Source of the DNA: Chitinophaga skermanii
GTDB taxonomy: Bacteria > Bacteroidota > Bacteroidia > Chitinophagales > Chitinophagaceae
Assembly: GCF_003259335.1 (NCBI RefSeq)
Contig: NZ_QLLL01000008.1
Coordinates: 124,001 to 188,000 of the forward strand
DNA length: 64,000 bases
Reading direction: 5' to 3'
Part shown: piece after piece, positions 25,343 to 33,624 of the stretch
Layout: the number at the start of each line of letters is the position of its first letter
How positions within the stretch are numbered: the first letter of the stretch is position 1
Notes under the pieces: generated by a model
Told to the model about the DNA's origin: nothing
Database searches by the model: none
What the model saw: the letters and a program-made list of their open reading frames with translations, nothing else
Translations under genes and position numbers: made by a program

Positions 25343-26212
25343 CTAGGCAATGGCCAATTGCACTTCCCTGCGCGATTTACGGTATTCCGTAGGGCTCATA
25401 CCTTTGTACTTTTTGAAGATCCTGTTGAGGTGACTTTCATCGGTAAAATTCAATTCGAAAGCGATTTCATTCACACGTAAATCGCTGTGTTTTAAGCGAG
25501 TTTCTACTAACTTTAACTTATACTGTGTTATATATTGTTGCAGATTCTGCCCCGTATGTTTTTTGAAATACCGGCCTAAATAGTGAATCGAAATCCCAAA
25601 ATGCTTAGATAAAGGTGCCGCGCGTAATTTTGCCGGCTCGTAAATATGCTCCTGCACATATTGAATAATATCCAATGCATGCGCTTCGTTCGTTACCACC
25701 TGCGTATCACCATTCAAACTTACACTCACATTCCTCGCCACAATGGCTATAATCATATTCACTAATTGTGCCGTAATAGCCTCGTGGTGCAAAGGCTTTT
25801 GTGCCATCTCTCGTACCACGCTTTCTACCAAGGTGTACACCAGCAGCCGGTCGCTTTTATGGGAAAGGATGCAGCCCGGGGTGCGTTTGCCATTATAAAG
25901 TATAAACTCCAACCGTTTCATAAAGTCGTTGGCGGCAGCAGGGTTTAGTTGACTCTTAATATACACATCGTTAAAGCGTAAGAAGAACAGCTTGGTTGGG
26001 GTGTATATATTAAATGAATGCACGTCTTGCGGGGTTAACAGGAATAAGTGCCCTTTGTTATAATCGAAGTGATTGTCGTTAATCGATTGTTGACCAGTTC
26101 CTTCCAAAACACATACTATTTCAAAAAAAGTATGCTGGTGAACTGGTTTAAGGCAGGTAATACAATCCACCACCTCGATTTCATACGGTTGGTATAAATT
26201 TTCTATCAACAT
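25343..26212 (-). CDS. AraC family transcriptional regulator with cupin sensor domain
   Basis: A 289-residue protein. The N-terminal cupin-like half carries HQHTFFEIVCVLEGTGQQSIN and LFLLTPQDVHSF; the C-terminal AraC DNA-binding half carries LSKHFGISIHYLGRYFKKHTGQ and VNEIAFELNFTDESHLNRIFKKYKGMSPTEYR. The start at 26212 (MLIENLYQPYEIEV) is chosen over 26248 because the extra residues would lie in the divergent promoter region. It is divergent from an NADP-dependent oxidoreductase gene 85 bp away, the probable target. The inducer is unknown. Confidence 0.92.
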   Translation of the reverse strand: MLIENLYQPYEIEVVDCITCLKPVHQHTFFEIVCVLEGTGQQSINDNHFDYNKGHLFLLTPQDVHSFNIYTPTKLFFLRFNDVYIKSQLNPAAANDFMKRLEFILYNGKRTPGCILSHKSDRLLVYTLVESVVREMAQKPLHHEAITAQLVNMIIAIVARNVSVSLNGDTQVVTNEAHALDIIQYVQEHIYEPAKLRAAPLSKHFGISIHYLGRYFKKHTGQNLQQYITQYKLKLVETRLKHSDLRVNEIAFELNFTDESHLNRIFKKYKGMSPTEYRKSRREVQLAIA

Positions 26213-26297
26213 AGCCAATATGTACTTAATTAACGCAAAGTTATACAAGAATGTAATTCAAAAATCAGTACAATTTTGTGTTATAAATTTTTACACC

Positions 26298-27239
26298 ATG
26301 AAAGCAATTCAATTAACACAATTCGGCTCAACTGATAATTTCCAATACACAGATATACCGGTTTTACCTCTTAAAGATGGTGAATTACGTATAGCGGTTA
26401 AATCACTTAGTATAAACCCGGTAGATGCTAAAACTAGAACAGGGAAAGGCGCTGCGTCGGCGTTCGATCCAAGCCAGTTAATGATCCTCGGTTGGGATGT
26501 AGCGGGTATTGTCTCGGAAGTGGCGCCAGGTGTAACTGCCTTCAAAGTGGGCGATGAAGTATTCGGCATGGTCAATTTCCCTGGCCGTGGTAATGCTTAT
26601 GCAGAATATGTAATTGCACCTGCCGCACATATCGCATTAAAACCGGCCAATATCACCTACGAAGAAGCCGCGGCCGCAACCTTGGCGGCATTAACAGCCT
26701 GGCAAGGTTTGGTAACACATGAAAAACTACAAGCTGGTCAACGCGTGCTGATCCATGCAGCCGCTGGCGGCGTAGGTCATTTTGCTGTTCAAATCGCCCA
26801 CCAATTAGGAGCCTATGTAGCAGGCACAGGTTCGCCAGCAAATAAAGACTTCATTTTATCCTTGGGTGCTGATGAATACATCGATTATACCGGGAACAAT
26901 TTGGCCCACCATAAAGGTGAATTTGATTTGGTATTAGATGCCATTGGTGGCGACAATTTCCTTACATCATTAGACCTAGTAAAACCCGGCGGTTCCATCA
27001 TACAAATTCCCCGTGGTTTACCGGAAGAGCATATTGCCCTTGCGAAAGAACGTGGCGTTAAAGCATATTTCTTTATGGTACAATCCAACGGTGCCGATAT
27101 GCAATCAATTGCAACATGGTTGAAAGAAGGAAAGCTGAAGCCCCATGTATCGAAAGTTTTTGGCTTCGATGATATAGTAGAGGCTCACCAGCAAATAGAA
27201 TCAGGCAAAACGAAAGGTAAGATTGTGATCAACCTGTAG
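26298..27239 (+). CDS. NADP-dependent oxidoreductase, zinc-independent MDR (quinone oxidoreductase-like)
   Basis: A 313-residue medium-chain dehydrogenase/reductase. It starts at MKAIQLTQFG (26298), the usual N-terminus; the frame from 26220 runs through the promoter. The nucleotide-binding loop is AGQRVLIHAAAGGVGHFAVQIA and the structural zinc cysteines of alcohol dehydrogenases are absent, so it is a zinc-independent quinone- or enone-reductase type enzyme. It is followed by a terminator and is divergent from an AraC regulator, a common pairing for stress-induced reductases. Confidence 0.92.
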   Translation: MKAIQLTQFGSTDNFQYTDIPVLPLKDGELRIAVKSLSINPVDAKTRTGKGAASAFDPSQLMILGWDVAGIVSEVAPGVTAFKVGDEVFGMVNFPGRGNAYAEYVIAPAAHIALKPANITYEEAAAATLAALTAWQGLVTHEKLQAGQRVLIHAAAGGVGHFAVQIAHQLGAYVAGTGSPANKDFILSLGADEYIDYTGNNLAHHKGEFDLVLDAIGGDNFLTSLDLVKPGGSIIQIPRGLPEEHIALAKERGVKAYFFMVQSNGADMQSIATWLKEGKLKPHVSKVFGFDDIVEAHQQIESGKTKGKIVINL

Positions 27240-27263
27240 TAATTTTTATATCATAATAGCTAT

Positions 27264-27299
27264 AACCGGTTTTTACTTCGTGTTTAAACCGGTTTTTTG
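27264..27299 (+). terminator. Terminator after the oxidoreductase gene
   Basis: Stem AACCGGTTT-ttacttcgtgttt-AAACCGGTT followed by TTTTGT, 25 bp after the stop codon. Confidence 0.9.
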
Positions 27300-27506
27300 T
27301 TTTTTACGTATATAATATAGCAGAACTTTTATAACAGAAACTTTCTTAAATACTAGAATGTTGTTGATTGTTTGCTATTAATAAACAGGTTTTTGTAAAT
27401 ATATTTAAAAATATATGTGGAAAAGGTAACAAAGTGACATCCTGGGTGTTACAAAGTTGTAACAAAGTTTTAATCATAGACGTTAAACCTATATCGAATC
27501 CTACTT

Positions 27507-27692
27507 ATGAAGAAAATTGCATTAATAACAGGTATTTTAGGCGTGGCACTGGCAGTGCTAGCATATTTTGCTGATTTGAATAGTTGGATGTCGACAGAAA
27601 AGGTACTCACCATTGGCTTTATTGGCTACGTGATGGGGATTACGGCGGTAGCCTATTTTTTGTTGACACTCATTTACAAATGGAGTCAATAA
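27507..27692 (+). CDS. Small two-helix membrane protein, 61 residues
   Basis: A 61-residue protein with two hydrophobic segments (IALITGILGVALAVLAYF and GFIGYVMGITAVAYFLLTLIY) joined by a short polar loop, ending in KWSQ. It is followed 20 bp later by a strong terminator, which supports that it is a real transcription unit. No family recognised. It could be a small stress or cell-envelope protein; this is not shown by the sequence. Confidence 0.6.
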   Translation: MKKIALITGILGVALAVLAYFADLNSWMSTEKVLTIGFIGYVMGITAVAYFLLTLIYKWSQ

Positions 27693-27712
27693 CTTATTAA
27701 CAGCATTATATT

Positions 27713-27757
27713 AAAGCGCCCACTAGGTATTGCAAAATACCAAGTGGGCGCTTTTTG
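27713..27757 (+). terminator. Strong terminator between the small membrane protein and msrA
   Basis: Stem AAAGCGCCCACTaGGTATT-gcaa-AATACCaAGTGGGCGCTTT followed by TTGTTT. It sits between convergent genes and may act in both directions, though the T run is better on the plus strand. Confidence 0.92.
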
Positions 27758-27778
27758 TTTACCCTAGGCAGTCGTTAA

Positions 27779-28426
27779 TTACTGCTTCAATTTATCTTTA
27801 AACACTTTCCTGAATTTCTCCAGTTTGGGTTTAATTACATAATAACAATAGGGGGCTGAGCCGTTTTTATTGTAATAATCCTGGTGGTAGTTCTCCGCTA
27901 CATAAAACGCCTTAAATGGTTCAATCGCTGTTACGATGGGGTTGTCATACGCCCCGGATTGGTCTAATTTCTTTTTGTAAAACTCGGCCTTTTCCTTTTG
28001 ATCGTTATCGTGGTAGAAGATAACACTGCGGTATTGTGGGCCTACATCATTCCCTTGGCGGTTAAGCGTAGTGGGGTCATGACTTTCCCAGAATGCCTCC
28101 AGCAATGTTTCGTAAGAAATCTTCGCTGGGTCGTAGGTGATATTGATCACCTCTGCGTGCCCGGTGGTACCGGTACTTACTTCCTCGTAGGTTGGATTCT
28201 TTACCGTGCCGCCAGAATAGCCGGATTCAACCTTCAAAACCCCTTCTAATCCTTGGAAAATAGCTTCTGTACACCAGAAACAGCCGTTCCCGAAGGTGGC
28301 TACGGCGGTATGTGTATTTTTAGAAATTGACATATCGGCTGGTACTTTATCTTTATTTTGCTGTGCGCAAGCGCTGAGGGTGAAAATGAAGGCGAAACAG
28401 CTCAATACGAAATGCTTGCTACTCAT
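27779..28426 (-). CDS. msrA: Peptide-methionine (S)-S-oxide reductase, lipoprotein form
   Basis: A 215-residue repair enzyme that reduces methionine-S-sulfoxide in proteins. The active-site motif GCFWCTE (Cys49 and Cys52 counted from 28426) is intact, as are FQGLEGVLKVESGYSGG and YHQDYYNKNG. A lipobox (TLSAC, Cys20) follows a hydrophobic signal, so the enzyme should be anchored in the periplasm, unlike the cytosolic version. A start at 28435 is also possible. No MsrB domain is fused. Convergent with the small membrane protein gene. Confidence 0.94.
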   Translation of the reverse strand: MSSKHFVLSCFAFIFTLSACAQQNKDKVPADMSISKNTHTAVATFGNGCFWCTEAIFQGLEGVLKVESGYSGGTVKNPTYEEVSTGTTGHAEVINITYDPAKISYETLLEAFWESHDPTTLNRQGNDVGPQYRSVIFYHDNDQKEKAEFYKKKLDQSGAYDNPIVTAIEPFKAFYVAENYHQDYYNKNGSAPYCYYVIKPKLEKFRKVFKDKLKQ

Positions 28427-28931
28427 TATCTGCATACTTTACATTTAAATGATAATTAATTTTTTCTTTCATAGTAAGTTACGGAATGGCTACCATATTG
28501 GGTTTGGGCAAATTTCAACTTTAACATTCCTTTATCTGTCTTCTTTCTTCAAAATAAAACAATAGAATAATACATTCAGTTGCTTAATTTTGCACCTTAC
28601 AAAATACCTAAGCGGCTATAGGTATCCAAAACTCAGCATCGCTACTGCGGTGGTCTCCCCATTTAATGCTGGTGAAAATAGGGGATAATAGGTAAAGATA
28701 TTGCCAAATGATTTGCCTTCACTGCTGTATAAATTAATCACGGTGCATTAATTTTATGACTCTTTTTAATGGCAATTTGATGAAAACACCCGTAAACACT
28801 GCTGCTTGTTAAGCATTTCATAGAAGAAACAATCGTTTTTTCTCGACTTCCTATAATTTTTATCAATAGGGGTATAAAAACTTTATATCACCTTTTATGC
28901 CCATTTACCTGCAATTTTAAATTTTAAATCA
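28427..28931. other. 505-bp intergenic region with candidate promoter and folded transcript
   Basis: Gene-free stretch between msrA and mutS2. A TAATTTTG element (about 28585-28593) resembles a -7 box. Downstream lie several inverted repeats: ATACCT/AGGTAT (near 28610-28625), CAGCAT/ATGCTG (near 28635-28673), CGC-tact-GCG within it, ATTGCCA/TGGCAAT (near 28701 and 28770) and TTAAT/ATTAA. This could be a small RNA of roughly 200 nt or the long leader of mutS2. No known RNA family was recognised. Confidence 0.3.
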
Positions 28932-31046
28932 TTGAAATATTTTCCCGATTCGGCGTTGGTGCAATTGGAATTTGATAAGGTACAACAGCTGCTCCAAGAT
29001 CATTGTAAAACTGAGCTTGGTAAACAAATGGCTGCCGAATTACGTTTGCACACGCACTTAGATTACGTTAAAACAGCGCTCCAACAAGCGCATGAATATA
29101 AACAACTCACGCTGTTACAGGAGTATTTTCCGAACGACTTCGTGATCAATATCAAATCCGAGCTGCGTTTACTCGGTATTCAAGGCGCCATTCTCACCGG
29201 CGAGCAATTCATGAACTTGAAGAAACTCGCTGAAAGTATGCACTCCATTACGCGCTTTTTCGATTCAGAAAGAAGAATCCAATACGCCGGCCTGGCCGAA
29301 GTATTGAATAACACCTATTATGAAAAGAAAATCGCCCTCTTAATCGAAGAAGTACTCGATGAAGCGGGGCAAGTTCGCGATAATGCCACTCCTGAGCTGG
29401 CCAAAATCCGGATGAACTTGTACCGCAAACGCAACGAAGTACGCCGCGCTTTTGAACGTATCTTACAACGCCTCAATAAGCAAGGCTACCTCGCCGATAT
29501 CGAAGAAGCTTTCCTTAGCGGTCGCCGCGTAGTGGCGATTTTCGCTGAACATAAACGTATGGTGAAAGGTATTTTACATGGCGAATCCGATACCCGTCGT
29601 ACCGCCTTCCTCGAACCAGAAGAAACCATCGAGCTCAACAACGAAGTATTCGGGTTGGAACATGAAGAAGCGAAAGAAGTGCAAAAAATCTTGCGCACGC
29701 TTACTCACCAATTATCCAAGTACAAAGATTTGCTCGAACATTACTACGCAGTAATGGGTACTTACGACTTTATCCGCGCTAAAGCTAAATTGGCGCTCGA
29801 TATTAACGGTAATTACCCCATGTTGATGCCACATCCGCAAGTACACCTTGTGGAAGCGTATCACCCGCTACTGTTGTTATACAATCGTAAGAACAATAAA
29901 CCAACAATACCGGTTAACGTAACGCTCGATAAGGATGGACATATTCTCGTTATCAGTGGACCGAATGCCGGGGGGAAAACAGTTACGCTTAAAACCGTGG
30001 GGCTCATCCAATTGATGTTACAAGCGGGTTTATTAGTACCGGTACACCCTACATCACAATTAGGCATCTTCAAGAACTTGATGATCCATATTGGTGATAC
30101 ACAGTCGTTGGAGTTTGAATTAAGTACCTATAGTTCGCATTTAAAGAACATGAAGCATTTCATGGAGAACGCCAACGGTAAAACGTTGTTCTTTATTGAC
30201 GAGTTAGGTAGCGGTTCCGATCCAAACTTGGGTGGTGCTTTTGCCGAGGTGATTATGGAGGAATTAGCGCGTAAACATGCTTTTGGTATTGTTACCACGC
30301 ACTATCTCAACCTAAAAATCATGGCCAACAAGGTAAAAGGTATTATCAACGGTGCCATGGGATTTGATGAGGAGAATTTGTTGCCGATGTATAAGTTGAT
30401 CGTAGGCAAACCAGGTAGCTCGTATACCTTCTCGATTGCCCAGCGAATTGGGTTGAACCCGGCGTTGATCAACCGTGCCAAAAAACTTGTTGACGATGGT
30501 CACTTTAAGTTGGATAAACTGTTGAATAAAGCTGAACAAGATCTTCAAAAGGTAGAACAGAAGGAGAGAGAGCTACAAAAGCTCTTACGTGAGAACGAAA
30601 AGTTGAAGCGCGAGTTTGAAATCTTAAGTGATAAAGAACGCAAGCATCAACAAGTAACCTTGCTCAAATTGCAAAATAAAATCCGTGAAGAAGAAATTCA
30701 GTATTTCAAAGACATGGAACGCAAAATGAAGCAGATCTTGGTAGAGTGGAAACGGACAGACGATAAGCAAAAGGTAATGAAACAAGCTGAGGCCCTTCTT
30801 TTCAAACGTAAGGAAAAAGCAATTAACGATAAGTTTGAGAAGAAAGTACAAGATAAGTTCCTCGAAGTGGGCACCGATTGTAAAATTGGCGACCAAGTAA
30901 AAATTAAAAGTAATAACACCGTAGGGAAGTTAGTCGAAATACGCGATAAACGTGGTATTGTACAAGTAGGTACAATGCCAATGAATGTGAAAATGAGTGA
31001 TTTGGTGGTGGTGAAAGAGAAACCAAAGGAAAAAGAAAATGCGTAA
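28932..31046 (+). CDS. mutS2: MutS2-type DNA-binding ATPase lacking the Smr nuclease domain
   Basis: A 704-residue protein read from a TTG codon; no in-frame ATG lies nearby upstream because a TAA blocks the frame. It has the MutS core helices, Walker A ISGPNAGGKTVTLKT, Walker B TLFFIDELGSGSDP and the signature THYLNLK. A long coiled-coil region (about residues 515-620, Lys/Glu/Gln-rich) follows, then a small KOW-like strand domain (IGDQVKIKSNNTVGKLVEIRDKRGIVQVG). The protein ends in KEKPKEKENA with no C-terminal Smr domain, whereas many MutS2 proteins are about 780 residues with one. The role may be recombination control or ribosome rescue. Upstream of an AraC gene. Confidence 0.9.
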   Translation: MKYFPDSALVQLEFDKVQQLLQDHCKTELGKQMAAELRLHTHLDYVKTALQQAHEYKQLTLLQEYFPNDFVINIKSELRLLGIQGAILTGEQFMNLKKLAESMHSITRFFDSERRIQYAGLAEVLNNTYYEKKIALLIEEVLDEAGQVRDNATPELAKIRMNLYRKRNEVRRAFERILQRLNKQGYLADIEEAFLSGRRVVAIFAEHKRMVKGILHGESDTRRTAFLEPEETIELNNEVFGLEHEEAKEVQKILRTLTHQLSKYKDLLEHYYAVMGTYDFIRAKAKLALDINGNYPMLMPHPQVHLVEAYHPLLLLYNRKNNKPTIPVNVTLDKDGHILVISGPNAGGKTVTLKTVGLIQLMLQAGLLVPVHPTSQLGIFKNLMIHIGDTQSLEFELSTYSSHLKNMKHFMENANGKTLFFIDELGSGSDPNLGGAFAEVIMEELARKHAFGIVTTHYLNLKIMANKVKGIINGAMGFDEENLLPMYKLIVGKPGSSYTFSIAQRIGLNPALINRAKKLVDDGHFKLDKLLNKAEQDLQKVEQKERELQKLLRENEKLKREFEILSDKERKHQQVTLLKLQNKIREEEIQYFKDMERKMKQILVEWKRTDDKQKVMKQAEALLFKRKEKAINDKFEKKVQDKFLEVGTDCKIGDQVKIKSNNTVGKLVEIRDKRGIVQVGTMPMNVKMSDLVVVKEKPKEKENA

Positions 31047-31090
31047 TTGCTTGCTCGATTAACTATTTTTACGACAATATTTGACATGTC

Positions 31091-31972
31091 ATGGAAACCG
31101 TAAAAAATGCACCTATCCCTCTTATCAGTTTGAAGGATTGCTCGGCGGGATCTGAATTTATTATAAAAAGAATGGTTTATACCGAAGACGGTACGGGGTA
31201 CGTAGAGCCCCCGCACCGTCATGACGGTTATAGCATTGGCATATTGCTGAAAGGCAGTGGTACGTTTTACCTCGACTTTGAGAAGAAGCATATCAAGGCG
31301 CCCGCTGTATTGTTAATTACCCCGGAACAAGTGCATAAGCATGAGCTTCACGAGGATTGTGAGTTCGTGACGGTGTATTTTACCCGTGACTTTTTGTTGA
31401 CGGAGTCGGAGAGTATGTTGAGTTGTTGGGAATGTGTGTTCAGTAATAATAAAATCCAATTAAGCCACGACCACGTGCAAGAGTTATTGTCGTACACCGA
31501 CATAATGATGCGCGAGGTGCGTGATAACAAGCCGCGTAAATCGTTGATTATACGCAATGTACTTAGTGCGTTTATTACTGCCTGTGGTAGAATTAGCGTA
31601 GACGAGCACAAGGACGAACATTGGACTTCTGAAACAACACAAGTAAACATGTTCCGCCAGTTCAAGGTATTGGTAGATAACAATTATAAGCAACAAGTAC
31701 AAGTATCGGATTACGCCAATATGTTGCATGTAACACCAGGACATTTGAATGACATGGTGAAATCTGTGACAGGAACGAATGCGAAATTCATCATCGATAC
31801 GAAGCGTATTACCGAAGCAAAACGGCTACTGTATTGGCAACAGCACAGTGTGAAAGAGATTGCTTGGCATTTGAATTTCGAAGATGATGGGTATTTTAAC
31901 CGGTATTTTAAAAAGCATACAGGTTACACACCGGCGACATTCCAAAAAACGATCCGCGAAAAGTACAATTAA
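31091..31972 (+). CDS. AraC family transcriptional regulator with cupin domain
   Basis: A 293-residue protein: cupin half with PPHRHDGYSIGILLKGSGTFYLDF and LLITPEQVHKHEL, and AraC DNA-binding half with YANMLHVTPGHLNDMVKSVTG and VKEIAWHLNFEDDGYFNRYFKKHTGYTP. It starts 44 bp after mutS2, but its likely target is the RND efflux operon that begins 322 bp downstream on the same strand; regulators of this kind next to adaptor-pump-NodT operons are common in Bacteroidota. The target is inferred from position. Confidence 0.9.
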   Translation: METVKNAPIPLISLKDCSAGSEFIIKRMVYTEDGTGYVEPPHRHDGYSIGILLKGSGTFYLDFEKKHIKAPAVLLITPEQVHKHELHEDCEFVTVYFTRDFLLTESESMLSCWECVFSNNKIQLSHDHVQELLSYTDIMMREVRDNKPRKSLIIRNVLSAFITACGRISVDEHKDEHWTSETTQVNMFRQFKVLVDNNYKQQVQVSDYANMLHVTPGHLNDMVKSVTGTNAKFIIDTKRITEAKRLLYWQQHSVKEIAWHLNFEDDGYFNRYFKKHTGYTPATFQKTIREKYN

Positions 31973-32294
31973 TCCCTCAATAATGTAAATAGAGAATATT
32001 ATAAGTATTTCTATTTTTGCCTCGCAATGATATAAATGTTACGAACATGAAGACCATGTAATTATTTAAAAACGCCCGGGCTTGCAGCGCCGATTTTCTC
32101 CTCACACAAAAAACCGGCTGCGACGTTTTGCTTGATATTAATAGCAAGTCCATCATTATTTCCTTATTAAGTTCACGCTTGTGCACCCAAGTTTAGGCAT
32201 CCTCACTGCCAGGGCTTTGTGCGTGCTCAACTCTTCCCGGAAGCGGCACCAGGAAGGGAGTGGATAACTATTACCTGTATACAAACATAAAAAG
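31973..32294 (+). other. Leader region of the RND efflux operon
   Basis: 322 bp without a convincing gene. A TATTTTTG box (32012-32019) could be the -7 element of a promoter, though no TTTG sits at the right distance upstream. Transcription from there would give a leader of about 270 nt containing GC-rich segments (for example CTTCCCGGAAGCGGCACCAGGAAG near 32245). No riboswitch family was recognised. Confidence 0.35.
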
Positions 32295-33479
32295 ATGAAA
32301 AAAGGAACCGTTAGTCTATTTACACATCCCATGGCAGCTGTACTTTATGTAGGCATGCTTACAATCATATTAAACAGTTGCGCCAACACCAACGCAGGGC
32401 CCGCTCCAATGCACGATATGCCTACGTTGCCTGTTGTACAATTAAACAGCACTACTGCTAATACTTATACCGAATATAGCGCAGCTTTAGAAGGTAAAGT
32501 AAACGTAGAAATCCGTCCACAAGTAGATGGTGTGCTAGACAAAATATTCGTTGATGAAGGTGCGGCCGTAAAGAAAGGTCAACCTTTATTTAAAATCAAC
32601 GATCGCATTTACATCGAACAATTGAGTAATGCAAAAGCAGCACTCATGGCCGCAAAAGCGAACATGGAGAAGGCTGAAATTGAAGTGTCTCGATTATCAC
32701 CATTGGTACAAAATAAAGTAGTAAGCGAAGTACAATTAAAAAGTGCTCAATCTGCTTACGAAGCAGCAAAAGCAACCGTTGCCAGTGCTGAATCTATTGT
32801 ACACAATGCGCAGATCAACTTAGGCTATACTTATATTACCGCCCCTGTAGACGGTTATGTAGGTAGAATTCCTTATAAAACAGGAAGTTTGGTTGGTCGT
32901 GGTGAAATCAACCCACTTACTTTATTATCTGATGTAAGTGAAGTATATGCTTACTTCTCGTTGAGTGAGAAAGATTTCTTGACTTTCAAAGAAGAAACAC
33001 CTGGTAACACCATTCCCGAAAAATTGAAACACCTTCCTAAAGTAAGCCTGTTATTAGCAGATAATAGCGTGTACGAACAACAAGGTTCAATTGAATCGGT
33101 AGATGGTCAATTCAATAAAACAATGGGTGCGATTAGCTTCCGTGCTACGTTTGCCAACCCGCAAGGTATTTTGCGTTCTGGTGCAACCGGTAAGGTACGT
33201 ATCCCGCAACAACAAGCGAACACGATTGTAGTACCACAAGAATCCACCTACGAATTACAAGATAAAGTATTCGTATTCGTTGTGGGCGACAGTAACAAAG
33301 TAGCGAGTAAACCACTTACAATCAGCGGCAAAAGTGGTAACTATTACCTTGTTAATGACGGTGTGAAAAATGGCGACCGTATTGTGTTTGCTGGGTTCGA
33401 ACGTTTACAAGACGGTGCTAAAATTACACCACAAAGTGTATCGCTCGACAGTTTATTGAAGGCGAAGCCTATGCAATAA
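32295..33479 (+). CDS. RND efflux periplasmic adaptor (membrane fusion) lipoprotein
   Basis: A 394-residue adaptor of the AcrA/MexA type. A signal ends in a lipobox (ILNSC), followed by the beta-barrel and lipoyl parts (VNVEIRPQVDGVLDKIFVDEGAAVKKGQPLFKIN), the alpha-helical hairpin (LSNAKAALMAAKANMEKAEIEVSRLSPLV) and the second lipoyl half (YTYITAPVDGYVGRIPYKTGSLVG). It links the inner-membrane pump to the outer-membrane channel. First gene of a three-gene operon; 145 bp containing a stem-loop separates it from the pump gene. Substrate unknown. Confidence 0.95.
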   Translation: MKKGTVSLFTHPMAAVLYVGMLTIILNSCANTNAGPAPMHDMPTLPVVQLNSTTANTYTEYSAALEGKVNVEIRPQVDGVLDKIFVDEGAAVKKGQPLFKINDRIYIEQLSNAKAALMAAKANMEKAEIEVSRLSPLVQNKVVSEVQLKSAQSAYEAAKATVASAESIVHNAQINLGYTYITAPVDGYVGRIPYKTGSLVGRGEINPLTLLSDVSEVYAYFSLSEKDFLTFKEETPGNTIPEKLKHLPKVSLLLADNSVYEQQGSIESVDGQFNKTMGAISFRATFANPQGILRSGATGKVRIPQQQANTIVVPQESTYELQDKVFVFVVGDSNKVASKPLTISGKSGNYYLVNDGVKNGDRIVFAGFERLQDGAKITPQSVSLDSLLKAKPMQ

Positions 33480-33514
33480 TCTTTCTCTTTTCATACACAG
33501 ATTTTTAATGGGTA

Positions 33515-33570
33515 CAGTTCGTATAACGGCCCAAACGGGGATCTTATATCCCAGCCTTTATACGAATTGC
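33515..33570 (+). promoter_or_regulatory. Stem-loop between the RND adaptor and pump genes
   Basis: TTCGTATAACGG (33518-33529) pairs with CCTTTATACGAA (33555-33566) with one mismatch, and the loop contains a smaller hairpin GGGAT-cttat-ATCCC. No T run follows, so it is more likely an mRNA-processing or stability element than a full terminator; it could set the adaptor to pump expression ratio. Confidence 0.55.
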
Positions 33571-33624
33571 AGCATCAACATCAATTAGACCGGTAATCTG
33601 TAATTGCCGACAAATCATTCATAC

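Noticed and set aside
31977..32186. 69-residue minus-strand open frame in the RND operon leader
   Set aside because: Composition is unlike a protein, no signal or motif, and it lies in a probable leader region.
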